From JASSUD01 sp031963415 (GTDB lineage Bacteria; Pseudomonadota; Gammaproteobacteria; Burkholderiales; Burkholderiaceae), in assembly GCA_031963415.1 (NCBI GenBank), contig JASSUI010000001.1:2899230-2963229 (forward strand): a DNA stretch of 64,000 nucleotides. Reading direction: 5' to 3'. The translations under genes were made by a program, and so were the position numbers. Below, one piece after another: positions 43,775 through 52,467 of this stretch; within the stretch, counting starts at the first letter, position 1; each line of letters opens with the position of its first letter. The notes under the pieces are model-generated. The model worked only from the letters and a program-made list of their open reading frames with translations. It was not told the origin of the DNA and made no database searches.

Positions 43775-44040
43775 GTCAATTTTCTCATTTTTTGTCGCTT
43801 TTTTTCCTGATTAGAATTAAAAATGTGCGCGGCGTAGACGCAAGAAATTTGCCTTCAAAAGGCCCAATTTGCTAATTTTTTGTTGTCGCTGTTTTTACCC
43901 GCCTAGTTTACGGGGGAAGGGCAAAAAAAATCTTCCTGAATTTTCAAATTCATCTATTTGCTAATTTTTTGCTGCCCCCTTTCTCACCTATATGGTTTAC
44001 GAAGTAGGCAAAAAAATTGTCCTTGAAATTCCAGACTGAT
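43775..44040. repeat. Three diverged tandem units of about 98 bp after tRNA-His
   Basis: Units begin near 43775 (CAATTTTCTCATTTTTTGTC), 43866 (AATTTGCTAATTTTTTGTTG) and 43965 (TATTTGCTAATTTTTTGCTG). Each has a TTTGCTAATTTTTTG-type start, a middle GTTTACG block and GGCAAAAAAATTGTCCTTGA-like end. A long T-rich tract on the plus strand makes them terminator-like. No reading frame is seen in 43719-44157. Confidence 0.65.
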
Positions 44041-44157
44041 CAATTTGGTAGGTTAACCCCAGCTCGGGATAAGGTAATCGTTTGAGCGGATTGAAAGTGG
44101 TAAAGCAGTCTGTTTGGTCTGAGGCAGTAAGCGGTGATGCCGGAGAGGAGGTTGATG

Positions 44158-45207
44158 ATGAAATACCAGACCATTTGCATGGAGTGGACGAGTTTGGCAA
44201 GACCGTGATCAAAAAGCAATTGCGCCGCGACCAGATGATGAAGTTTTTCGTGAACCTTCCCATTTGCCTGATTGACATGGAAGCCTGCGCTAGCGCGCAC
44301 CACTGGGCACGTAAGCTACAAAGTGTAGGCCATAGGGTAAAGCTGATGGCCTCTCAATTCATTAAACCCTATGTGAAGACTAACAAGAATGATGCTGCTG
44401 ACGCTAAGGCAATCTGCGAAGCAGTAAGCCGGCCAAACATGCGTTTTGTCCCGATAAAAAATATAGAACAGCAAGCGGTATTGGTGTCCCATCAAGTACG
44501 GCAAGGCTTTGTAAAAGCACGTACAGCGCAGGCTAACCAAATCCGCGGCTTGCTTGCTGAGTTCGGATTGATCATCCCACAAGGCATTGGCGCCATCCAG
44601 ACTCGGGTACCTGAGCTCATCGAAGATGCCAGCAATGAATTGCCCGGCGCATTTCGCCTACTTGTGCAAAAGCTGCTGAACCATCTCAAGGAATTGGATC
44701 GTCAGATCGATGAAATTGAAGTGCAAATTCAAGCCTGACATCGCAGTAATACTGCTAGCTGCAAGCTTGCGCGCATTCCAGGTATTGGCCCGATTACGGC
44801 CAGTGCGCTTGCGGCATCCATAGGCGATGCCAAAAATTTTGACAGTGGGAGTCAACTCGCAGCATGGCTGGGCCTGGTGCCAAAACAGCATTCCGGCGGC
44901 GGTAAACAAAATTTGCTGGGAATAATCAAACGAGGCGACACATATCTCCGAACTTTATTGATACATGGCGCGCGTTCTGTGATTCGTTACGCCGGAGAGA
45001 AACTTGGGGCATGCAGTTGGATCAACGTTGTGGTTAATCGGCGAAACAAGAATGTGGCCGCCGTAGCACTAGCGAACAAGAATGCACGTACCATTTTGGG
45101 CCTTGCTGTTCCACGAGCGCGACTATGAAGCAAATTATGCGCGCAGTAGCAACCGTGTAATAAACAACACCTGTAATACAGATAATACAAAGCATGGAAA
45201 CATGTAA
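44158..45207 (+). pseudogene. Decayed IS110-family (IS1111-type) transposase
   Basis: Read across frames the product is clearly IS110-like: KPYVKTNKNDAADAKAICEA and ARIPGIGPITASALAASIGD. Three lesions are visible. The N-terminus MKYQTIC breaks into HGVDEFGKTVIKKQ in another frame, so the part with the first catalytic Asp is deleted. A TGA at 44736-44738 lies between QIQA and HRSN. A 1-nt insertion near 45100 shifts the C-terminus from WALLFHERDYEANYARSSN-type sequence to ILGLAVPRARL. The 3' flank AGCCTGCGAGATACCAAGCA resembles an IS end. Confidence 0.88.
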
Positions 45208-45429
45208 GAACCACCGATTGCTCAGGCGATCATGAAATGATGGCAAAACAGGTCAGACCGTAGTTAGCAAAGCCTGCGAGATACCAAGCACACTAAGTGC
45301 GCAAAGACGATTAAGGTGTCAACCCCCGAGCCGAGGGTGTCAGGAATTTTGTGTGAAAGAAGTCATATGATAATGAAGGTACTCAAAAAGTAAGCATATG
45401 ACGAAGATAGACCAAGCGATATGAGATAA

Positions 45430-45624
45430 ATGTTTAGAGTAGTAGACCTATCAAATCCGCAATCGATATTCACAGAAGGCGGGTTGTTTGGTCAGCTTAA
45501 AAAGTCACTAGCAGAAAGAATATTGCAGGGTGAGTTAGCGCATCATCTCGAGCAAGAACGTAGCGCAGGCGAGATCAAGCGTAATCATAAAAATGGCAGC
45601 AGCAATTATTTCATCGTCAATTGA
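45430..45624 (+). pseudogene. N-terminal fragment of an IS256-family transposase
   Basis: The segment TEGGLFGQLKKSLAERILQG followed by ELAHHLEQERSAGEIKRNHK NGSSN resembles the IS256 N-terminal region (KGLLKxLTKxLxERALxAEL...L, G...RNGxS). It stops after 64 codons; the catalytic part is absent. It lies directly downstream of the decayed IS110 copy. Confidence 0.65.
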
Positions 45625-45979
45625 AAGCTTAGCAAACCGGGAGCGTCCATGTACGGTATCTCCAATCATGCTTGGACCTTAGTAGTGCCAGCAAAAACGT
45701 ACGATATGCTATTAGAGAGCTTGCCCTGGAGCATTTCCACGATTCATCTGCCGTGGATGCAAAACGTTTTGTATGTGCGTTGGCGACAGTAGCGCGATGG
45801 ATATTCGCTATGGATGTAGTCCTGCAAAGTACTCAAAGGAATTGTAAAAGATCATGATTTGAGTGGAGTGATAGAAATCACTTTTTCAAATAAGGTAGGC
45901 GTCTTCTAAGGGTATTTGACAAGTCATTATGGCGCTTTTTTACCTGCGCTTTATCAACATTTTGTTTAAAAAAATCTCC
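45622..45979. other. Spacer between IS debris and the DUF4157-Fic gene
   Basis: No recognised gene. The 15-mer GAGCGTCCATGTACG at 45641-45655 occurs again at 48407-48421 beyond the Fic gene, so the gene lies in a 2.8-kb segment bracketed by direct repeats. A dyad GATAGAAATCAC region precedes the gene; no clear promoter was found. Confidence 0.4.
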
Positions 45980-48319
45980 ATGAAGCAGATTGCACAAGCC
46001 CGAACAAAAAAAGCAAGTCGAAGCAGCGCGTCCTCGATGACTAGTTTTCATACTAGTCACCCCGCTCCTTTTGTTAACAATAGTCCTGAAGCTGTCACTC
46101 AGCGCAAGCTGGCTGAGGTGATTGCCCAAAGCCCTCAAATGGTCGCGCAACGCGCATTGCGCGACCATATTCATCAAAGCGCTCACATGGTTACGCAGCG
46201 CGCGCACCTGGCTAGCCTCTTTGGCCAGACTGGACAGGCGCAAGCTTTAGAAGAAGTGGCTTCCTTGTCAGGCAAAGGCGCACCCGTTCAGTGCATGAAC
46301 GAAGCAGAGGAAGAAGAAGGTTTACAAAGAAAGTATAAGTCTGGCGCAGCACCGCTCCAATTGGTTGAGGAAGCGGCCCCACAAGCAAATAATACAGGCT
46401 TGCCTGACAATTTGAAGGCCGCAATAGAAAATCTATCCGGCCTAGCCATGGATGATGTGAAGGTGCATTACCATTCTTCTAAGCCGCCGCAGTTACAGGC
46501 TCTGGCGTATACGCAGGGGGCGGATATTCATGTCGCACCAGGGCAAGAGAAATATCTACCTCATGAAGCATGGCATGTAGTGCAGCAAAAGCAGGGTCTG
46601 GTACAGCCCACGTTGCTGACGAAGGGAGTAGGGATAAACGACGATTCGAAGTTAGAGGAAGAAGCCGATAGCATGGGTGAGCGAGCGGCACGCGAGAGGA
46701 GGGTGACTGCGCCCAACCGCAGTAGCGGATCCGACAAAAATGCTTTGAATCTTCCAACTGCACGAACACCTGCAATCGATAAGCAGCAGCCCGCGCAATT
46801 CCTTCGTATGCCAGAGAGACGGCCTTTGCCTGTTTCGCAAAGGGTAGCTCAGAGGGTCAAAATAAAGCTGACAGGCAAAAAAGAGGAGTCTCCTGATACC
46901 ATCGACATTGAAGCTTTTATGAAATGGGTAAATGGTCTCGATGATCGGAAAGAGCTAGATGAGGCGTACAAGCAACTTACAAAAGAATGGGAGAAAGGCG
47001 AGTCTCGCCTACTTAATGGAGGGGGAACCGCTTCCGATGAAGCTATCGCTCACAGCAAAGTCAAGCTGGCCCTCCTAAAAGTGGAAGAACGCTTGAAGGA
47101 GGAAAATTATAAACCTTATGGGCTTCCTAAAGGAGTGTGGTGGAAACTCTTCATTGATAAGGGTATGCACGACGCTAAGCTCTCAAACGCGAAGAACGCC
47201 CTACGCTTCGATGAAGAAAGCTCGCCAGGATATTATGCCGCTATGATGAGAGCGTTTGAGATGATGTCAGATTCGCTTGGAAATGCGCTAGAGCCTGAAG
47301 ATTTAGAAGAGTACCACCAGATGGCGGTTCTCGGCACCCTTAACAAGGGTGCCGCTATGCCACATACGTTCAGTGGAAAATCAGTCAGCTTCGGCATGAC
47401 TAACAAAGACGAGAACATTGTACCATCGGCTGTAGCTGCTGAAGAGCTGGCAGCAGAAGGCGTTCTAGGGGTATCTCCTGAAGATAGGATGGGGTACAGC
47501 CCACATGCACTTCCCTTAGATAATAGTCCGCACGGTCATTTCATGAAACGCGCCGCAAAGGCGAGTGAATCTGCTACACAGCCGCCCATGACGGTCGTGC
47601 GTCGCATAGGTAGCCTGTATCAGGGCTGGACTAATATCGATGAAGCCAAGGAGGCTAAAAGCAAAATAAAAAGCATACTCAAAAACTACTACACAAAAAT
47701 TCAGGCAGCCAAAGAAGAACAAGAAAAACTGTCATGCATCGTACAGCTCATTCGAGCATTACACGTTGGGCATTTCTTTACGGATGCCAATGGTCGACTC
47801 AATACCATGCTGCTGCTCAACAAGTTCTTAATCGAACAAGGATTCAGCCCCGTCATTATGGACGATACCAGCATGTTCGGCGGAGCCTTTTCAGTAGAAC
47901 AGCTGATTGGGCAAGTATACCGCGGCATGAAGAACTTCCAAGCCGAAGGAGGAATAGGAGGAGACGACTACGACACGGCACCTGTTCACCGATTTTACAG
48001 CGGATTTAGTTATTACGAGGACGAACACCCCAACGACGCCAGAGTACACCTGCTGCACGTCATTAAGCTCGACTGGAATGCGGTCAAGAGCAATCCTAGT
48101 CAATCTGAAATTACCAAGTTGATGCAAATTTGGAGGCCTAAGGCATACATAATCGGTTACATCGGGTCAAATATCTATAAGCTCGGTTTCCAAAAATCTA
48201 TTGATGCAATGAATTTAGAAAACGCCCTGGAAATTTACTTTCCAAGGAGTTCAAGTTCAAGTTCAAGTTCAAGTTCAAGTTCAAGTTCAAGCGTTTGGGG
48301 AATCGGTCAGCGGAATTAG
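45980..48319 (+). CDS. DUF4157-Fic candidate effector (eCIS cargo type), 779 aa
   Basis: Residues about 30-100 have short repeats of the FVNNSPEAVTQRKL and QMVAQRALRDHI type common in this family. A DUF4157 domain spans about 137-225 (NTGLPDNLKAAIENLSGLAM, HVAPGQEKYLPHEAWHVVQQ), with the HExxH-like HEAWH at 195-199; it marks cargo of extracellular contractile injection systems. Residues 598-606, HFFTDANGR, match the Fic motif HxFxDGNGR (Ala for the first Gly), suggesting AMPylation or related transfer to target proteins. The C-terminus has a 15-Ser tract. Start: Met 45980 (MKQIAQARTKK) is chosen by family, but Met 45929 is open in frame. No eCIS structural genes lie in this window. Neighbours are IS debris, so transfer is likely. 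Confidence 0.85.
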   Translation: MKQIAQARTKKASRSSASSMTSFHTSHPAPFVNNSPEAVTQRKLAEVIAQSPQMVAQRALRDHIHQSAHMVTQRAHLASLFGQTGQAQALEEVASLSGKGAPVQCMNEAEEEEGLQRKYKSGAAPLQLVEEAAPQANNTGLPDNLKAAIENLSGLAMDDVKVHYHSSKPPQLQALAYTQGADIHVAPGQEKYLPHEAWHVVQQKQGLVQPTLLTKGVGINDDSKLEEEADSMGERAARERRVTAPNRSSGSDKNALNLPTARTPAIDKQQPAQFLRMPERRPLPVSQRVAQRVKIKLTGKKEESPDTIDIEAFMKWVNGLDDRKELDEAYKQLTKEWEKGESRLLNGGGTASDEAIAHSKVKLALLKVEERLKEENYKPYGLPKGVWWKLFIDKGMHDAKLSNAKNALRFDEESSPGYYAAMMRAFEMMSDSLGNALEPEDLEEYHQMAVLGTLNKGAAMPHTFSGKSVSFGMTNKDENIVPSAVAAEELAAEGVLGVSPEDRMGYSPHALPLDNSPHGHFMKRAAKASESATQPPMTVVRRIGSLYQGWTNIDEAKEAKSKIKSILKNYYTKIQAAKEEQEKLSCIVQLIRALHVGHFFTDANGRLNTMLLLNKFLIEQGFSPVIMDDTSMFGGAFSVEQLIGQVYRGMKNFQAEGGIGGDDYDTAPVHRFYSGFSYYEDEHPNDARVHLLHVIKLDWNAVKSNPSQSEITKLMQIWRPKAYIIGYIGSNIYKLGFQKSIDAMNLENALEIYFPRSSSSSSSSSSSSSSSVWGIGQRN
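48248..48290 (+). repeat. Hexanucleotide microsatellite (AGTTCA)x7 in the Fic gene
   Basis: Seven perfect AGTTCA units, followed by AGC, encode 15 consecutive Ser near the C-terminus. Because the unit is 6 bp, slippage changes length without a frameshift. Confidence 0.95.
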
Positions 48320-48549
48320 GGGTTCGGGGAGCAATGGAACAGGGAAGTTAGTTAGGGGACGTCTCAGAAAATGAAAAATCGTACGCTAAGCCCTGGCCAA
48401 TGATCAGAGCGTCCATGTACGTATTTTAATTTCCTTTCGTCAAACGACCTCTATTTTGATGCAATGCAAGGGGAAGCAGAAGCGTAATCTTAAAGACCGT
48501 GTGAACTTTACGGATCTTTAGGTTGGCTCCTATCGAGCTTGAAATAACA

Positions 48550-48569
48550 AAAGGCCCGTCAGGGCCTTT
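48550..48569. terminator. Hairpin between the Fic gene and the convergent coiled-coil gene
   Basis: AAAGGCCC (48550-48557), loop GTCA, GGGCCTTT (48562-48569). It lies between convergent genes and may serve both. Only short T tracts follow on either strand. The other sequence in 48320-48613 shows no gene. Confidence 0.75.
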
Positions 48570-48613
48570 GTATTGAAATAAGCAGACTTTATAAAGAGTT
48601 GTTATGAAAGCGG

Positions 48614-49083
48614 TTAGGCTTTACTCAATATCGCATTATTAAGCAATCTTTTAATGTCAGCTAATTCGCCCATAATCTGTGTATTCTGAGCTTTCACTTC
48701 TCTTAGTTCGTTCTCAGTGTCTTCTGCTTTAGCTTTTAGATAAGCGTTTTCAGCTCTGTAGACAGAACCTTATCTTTGAGAGAGCCAATGATAGCGTCAA
48801 GACTTTTAATTGTTGGCCCTAATGAAGCTAGCCCTTTCTCGACCTTTGACCGTTTATCGTACCAAGCTTGCGTTTCTTCCTCGGATGCGTTTTCGAGAGG
48901 CTGATAAATAGATTTTTCATGGAAATCCTCTTTTATTGAGGTCAGCGATTTTTCCATGTCTTCTAGATTTTTTGCCAGACTTGGCGCTCCCTCGCAAAGT
49001 CCAGCAAAATCAGGCAATTTCTCATATTTGCGTTCTGCTAAATATGAGCGTATTCCATCGAATGTAACAAAAGCATCCTTCAT
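48614..49083 (-). pseudogene. Frameshifted coiled-coil protein gene of unknown function
   Basis: The first 115 codons (MKDAFVTFDGIRSYLAERKY, coiled-coil like SLTSIKEDFHEKSIYQPL) stop at 48736. In the next frame the sequence goes on as RAENAYLKAKAEDTENELRE, then VKAQNTQIMGELADIKRLLN and NAILSKA to a stop at 48614, a clear coiled coil with coding quality. A 1-nt change near 48760 would join both into about 155 residues. The family is unknown. It is next to an IS4 relic. Confidence 0.6.
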
Positions 49084-49109
49084 GGTGTGCTTTTGTTTAT
49101 TAAATGATG

Positions 49110-49574
49110 TTACGCACGCTGCAAATCGATTAGTTGTCGATAGGCGGCTCTCAATGATTGTAGATAAAGTTTTGAACCCAAGGCGGCCTGGCTAATGGAC
49201 TTTTTGATAGAGAGACATTCAAGCTTAAAGACGGCATAGATAGCCATAAAGACATGGTTGATTGGGGTGATGGGCCGCCAAGTGGAAGATTTGGCTAAAG
49301 CGGCATGGGATTTGAGTGACTTGTGAAAGACTTCAACTTTCCACCGTTTTTGGTAGAGTACTGCAATGGCTTGGCCCTCTAAGGTTAAATCGCTGCATAC
49401 CAGATTCATGGTTGCGGTACTACCGTCTTGGTTTGTAAAGACGCGGCGTACCATCAAGACTTCCTTATCAAAGCCTTTGAGATAGCCGCGTACGGCTTGT
49501 TGATCTGATAAAGACAACTCTTCTACCCCTTGAAACTGCCCTGCTTTATGAACTGACCCCGAAAAGCTAACTCC
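49110..49574 (-). pseudogene. C-terminal remnant of an IS4-family transposase
   Basis: The open frame has GVEELSLSDQQAVRGYLKGF and YQKRWKVEVFHKSLKSHAAL. The second has the Y-x2-R-x3-E-x6-K pattern with the last catalytic Glu of the DDE triad. The N-terminal half with the two Asp is missing; the frame meets a TGA at about 49575-49577. It cannot be active. Confidence 0.8.
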
Positions 49575-49872
49575 TCAGGCACAGCACATCCTTGTTCCAG
49601 GGCCACTGCCAGCAAAGGTTTTCATGCGTTTGCTCTGAATTGAAAGCGCCTACGTTAAAATGCCGCGTCAGATAACGGTAGAATAGGATTTTTCTTTTTG
49701 CCTATTTTTCTTATTGTGATTTTGTTCGAACCTATTCAAAGCCTTTTTGGCAACGCGTACCTTTGCTATCAACACCCTAGCACCCCATATAAAAAAGGGA
49801 TGCCGCGGTTGAATCTCCTGCAATCCCTAGGGTTGAATGCGCTCACCTTTATCAAACTCAAGTAAGGGCAGC
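49575..49872. other. Spacer upstream of fis
   Basis: No recognised gene. In Burkholderia dusB precedes fis; no dusB sequence was recognised here, so it is lost or moved, and the IS4 remnant occupies that side. The fis promoter should lie in 49650-49860. Confidence 0.4.
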
Positions 49873-50106
49873 ATGAGCAAAAACAGTATCGAAAAATGTA
49901 TTCAAGAAAGTCTGAAAATTTATTTTCAGGATTTGGATGGCGAGTGTGCGCACGATATCTACAAGATGGTGATCTCGTGCGTTGAAAAGCAGATGTTTGA
50001 ATGCGTGCTAGAACACGCGCAAGGTAATCAATCACTCGCTGCTAAATATCTCGGCATCAATCGCAACACGCTGCATAAAAAATTACAGCAATACAATTTG
50101 CCGTAA
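49873..50106 (+). CDS. fis: Fis family nucleoid protein
   Basis: Fis bends DNA and activates rRNA and other promoters. The 77-residue product starts MSKNSIEKCIQESLKIYFQD and ends with the helix-turn-helix NQSLAAKYLGINRNTLHKKL. AAGGGC lies before the ATG at 49873; the ATG at 49837 would add 12 unconserved residues. It is upstream of purH in the usual fis-purH order. Confidence 0.96.
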   Translation: MSKNSIEKCIQESLKIYFQDLDGECAHDIYKMVISCVEKQMFECVLEHAQGNQSLAAKYLGINRNTLHKKLQQYNLP

Positions 50107-50188
50107 AATTTTGCGCTTTATCTTTTGGGTTTTAAGGAAGATCTGCCTGTCTGCCTGCCCTTTTTCTACTTTCCACTCGTTTGCAAAT

Positions 50189-51757
50189 ATGATCAAACAA
50201 GCGCTTATTTCTGTTTCTGATAAATCAGGCATCGTTGAATTCGCTCAACAGCTCTCTCAATTAGGGGTGAAAATTCTGTCAACTGGCGGTACCGCCAAAA
50301 TGCTTGCGCAGGCGAATATTCCTGTGACTGAAGTGGCTGAGCATACGCTTTTTCCTGAGATGCTCGATGGACGGGTCAAAACCTTACACCCCAAAATTCA
50401 TGGCGGCCTGCTCGCGCGACGCGATCTGTCCGCTCATATGGCGGCGTTAGATAAGCACGAGATTCCGACTATTGACCTGTTAGTCGTGAACCTTTATCCA
50501 TTTAAAGAAACGATAGCGAAAGAGGATTGTTCGTTAGAAGAAGCCATCGAGAATATCGATATCGGCGGCCCTGCGATGTTACGTTCAGCGGCAAAAAATT
50601 ATCGTGATGTGACTGTGCTCGTTGACCCAACCGACTATCAAAAAGTATTGACTGAGATTCAGGAAAATCAACATACCGTTAGCGTAAGAACTAATTTCGA
50701 GCTTGCGATCAAGGCGTTTGCTCATACAGCGCAATATGATGGAGCGATTACAAATTACCTCACGAGCCTAGGCGAAGATTTATCACATGCTAACCGCCAG
50801 GCATTGCCCGAGACGCTTAATTTGAGTTTTAGCAAACGGCAAGATCTACGCTACGGCGAAAACCCGCACCAATATGCTGCGTTCTATCGCAATCTCAATA
50901 TTTCCGACGACGCATTTGCTAATTATCGTCAGCTACAAGGCAAGACGCTCTCTTACAATAACCTTGCAGATGCAGATACAGCGTGGGAATGTGTGAAGGC
51001 TTTCGAGACTTCCGCTTGCGTAATCGTTAAACATGCAAACCCTTGTGGTATCGCCCTTGGCGCAAATCCGCTTGAGGCTTATCAAAAAGCTTGGCAGACT
51101 GATCCAACTTCTGCGTTTGGCGGCATTCTTGCGTTTAATCGTGAAGTCGATGCGGCAGCGGCTCAAGCTATTCTTGCGCAATTTGTTGAAGTGATTATTG
51201 CGCCTAGCTTTAGCGACGAAGCGTTGCAACTATTTGCTAGCAAGCAGAATATTCGTGTGTTGGCCATTCCACTTAGTGCTGCACCACAAGCTTCCTTAAC
51301 ACTAAAAAGTATTGATGGTGGTTTATTAGTTCAGTCAGCTGATATCAAAGGGATTGAAGAGCATGAACTGCGCGTCGTGACAAAGCGGCATCCTAACCCC
51401 AAAGAAATGGATGATTTACTGTTTGCGTGGCGGGCGGCGAAATTTGTTAAATCGAATGCGATTGTATTTTGCGCGCAGCAAATGACGCTTGGTATTGGCG
51501 CTGGGCAAATGAGTCGAGTGGATTCGACTCAGATTGCTACCCTTAAAGCCAAGCATGCAGGTTTAAGCTTAGAAGGTTCAGCAGCTGCCTCTGATGCGTT
51601 TTTCCCATTCCGAGATGGTCTTGATGTTATCGCTAAAGCGGGTGCTAGCTGTGTAATACAGCCTGGTGGCTCAATTCGGGATGAAGAAGTGGTTCAAGCA
51701 GCGGACGAGCATAATATCGCAATGATCTTTACTGGCACGCGGCATTTCCGACATTAA
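50189..51757 (+). CDS. purH: PurH, AICAR transformylase/IMP cyclohydrolase
   Basis: PurH catalyses the last two steps of IMP synthesis. The 522-residue product has the MGS-like cyclohydrolase N-domain (MIKQALISVSDKSGIVEFAQ, LSTGGTAKMLA, DGRVKTLHPKIHGGLL) and the transformylase domain with KHANPCGIALG, TSAFGGILAFNREVDAAAA and SDAFFPFRDGLDVIAKAG. The start at 50189 matches the family; the longer frame to 50111 is not conserved. Its presence indicates that de novo purine synthesis is kept. Confidence 0.97.
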   Translation: MIKQALISVSDKSGIVEFAQQLSQLGVKILSTGGTAKMLAQANIPVTEVAEHTLFPEMLDGRVKTLHPKIHGGLLARRDLSAHMAALDKHEIPTIDLLVVNLYPFKETIAKEDCSLEEAIENIDIGGPAMLRSAAKNYRDVTVLVDPTDYQKVLTEIQENQHTVSVRTNFELAIKAFAHTAQYDGAITNYLTSLGEDLSHANRQALPETLNLSFSKRQDLRYGENPHQYAAFYRNLNISDDAFANYRQLQGKTLSYNNLADADTAWECVKAFETSACVIVKHANPCGIALGANPLEAYQKAWQTDPTSAFGGILAFNREVDAAAAQAILAQFVEVIIAPSFSDEALQLFASKQNIRVLAIPLSAAPQASLTLKSIDGGLLVQSADIKGIEEHELRVVTKRHPNPKEMDDLLFAWRAAKFVKSNAIVFCAQQMTLGIGAGQMSRVDSTQIATLKAKHAGLSLEGSAAASDAFFPFRDGLDVIAKAGASCVIQPGGSIRDEEVVQAADEHNIAMIFTGTRHFRH

Positions 51758-51770
51758 AAAAAGACCAGCA

Positions 51771-51832
51771 TGATCTGCAACTTTATCGCTCCCTAGGCAC
51801 GACCTATATAGGAGATCATGCGTTGCAGATCA
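51771..51832 (+). promoter_or_regulatory. Inverted repeat between purH and ruvC
   Basis: TGATCTGCAAC (51771-51781) and GTTGCAGATCA (51822-51832) form a perfect 11-bp stem around a 40-nt loop which includes a CCTATATAGG palindrome. ATTAAAAAAACG follows. It may be a processing or weak termination site between purH and ruvC. Confidence 0.5.
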
Positions 51833-51858
51833 TTAAAAAAACGCCCTAGAATGTTGCG

Positions 51859-52401
51859 ATGAAAATCATCGGTATCGATCCTGGCTTGCGCGTCACTGGC
51901 TTTGGCATCATTGAGCAAGTAGGCGAGCATTTGAATTACGTGGCAAGCGGCGTGATCAAAACCGCTAACGCTGCACTGCCTGAGCGGCTGCATACGATTT
52001 GCAACAATGTAGCAGCGCTCATTAATGAGCATATGCCCACACACGCCGCAATTGAAAAAGTTTTTGTCAACGTCAACCCTCAAACCACCCTACTCTTAGG
52101 CCAAGCCCGTGGCGCAGCAATTTGTGGATTGATGTCAGGCGAGGTGCCTGTTTTTGAATACACAGCGTTGCAATTAAAACAAGCCGTTGTTGGATATGGG
52201 CGCGCTAGTAAGGCACAAATACAAGAAATGATTTCTCGCTTACTGCGTTTAAACAGCCTACCTGGCACCGATGCCGCCGATGCGCTTGGCGTAGCCATTT
52301 GTCATGCACATAGCGGCAACACTTTGCAAACTCTCTCAACGCTAGCGCCCGCTCTTGCTAGAAAAGGCTATCGAGTACGTCGTGGTCGATTAATTGGTTA
52401 G
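51859..52401 (+). CDS. ruvC: RuvC, Holliday-junction resolvase
   Basis: RuvC cuts Holliday junctions in the RuvABC complex. The 180-residue product has catalytic Asp7 in MKIIGIDPGLRVTGFG, Glu in AAIEKVFVNVNP, and the C-terminal acidic pair in LPGTDAADALGVAICHAH. Normally ruvC, ruvA and ruvB are adjacent; here a minus-strand accessory gene of 1 kb separates ruvC from ruvA. Confidence 0.97.
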   Translation: MKIIGIDPGLRVTGFGIIEQVGEHLNYVASGVIKTANAALPERLHTICNNVAALINEHMPTHAAIEKVFVNVNPQTTLLLGQARGAAICGLMSGEVPVFEYTALQLKQAVVGYGRASKAQIQEMISRLLRLNSLPGTDAADALGVAICHAHSGNTLQTLSTLAPALARKGYRVRRGRLIG

Positions 52402-52467
52402 TTAATTTGAGCGTTGCCATCGCGAACCTCCTCTTTTAATTTATTTTGGAGTAAGGTGGACTTGATC

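Noticed and set aside
44877..45128. 83-codon frame as an independent gene
   Set aside because: It is the C-terminal part of the decayed IS110 transposase after the TGA and before the frameshift.
45672..45857. 61-codon frame upstream of the Fic gene
   Set aside because: No ribosome-binding site, no family and irregular composition; insufficient to call a gene.
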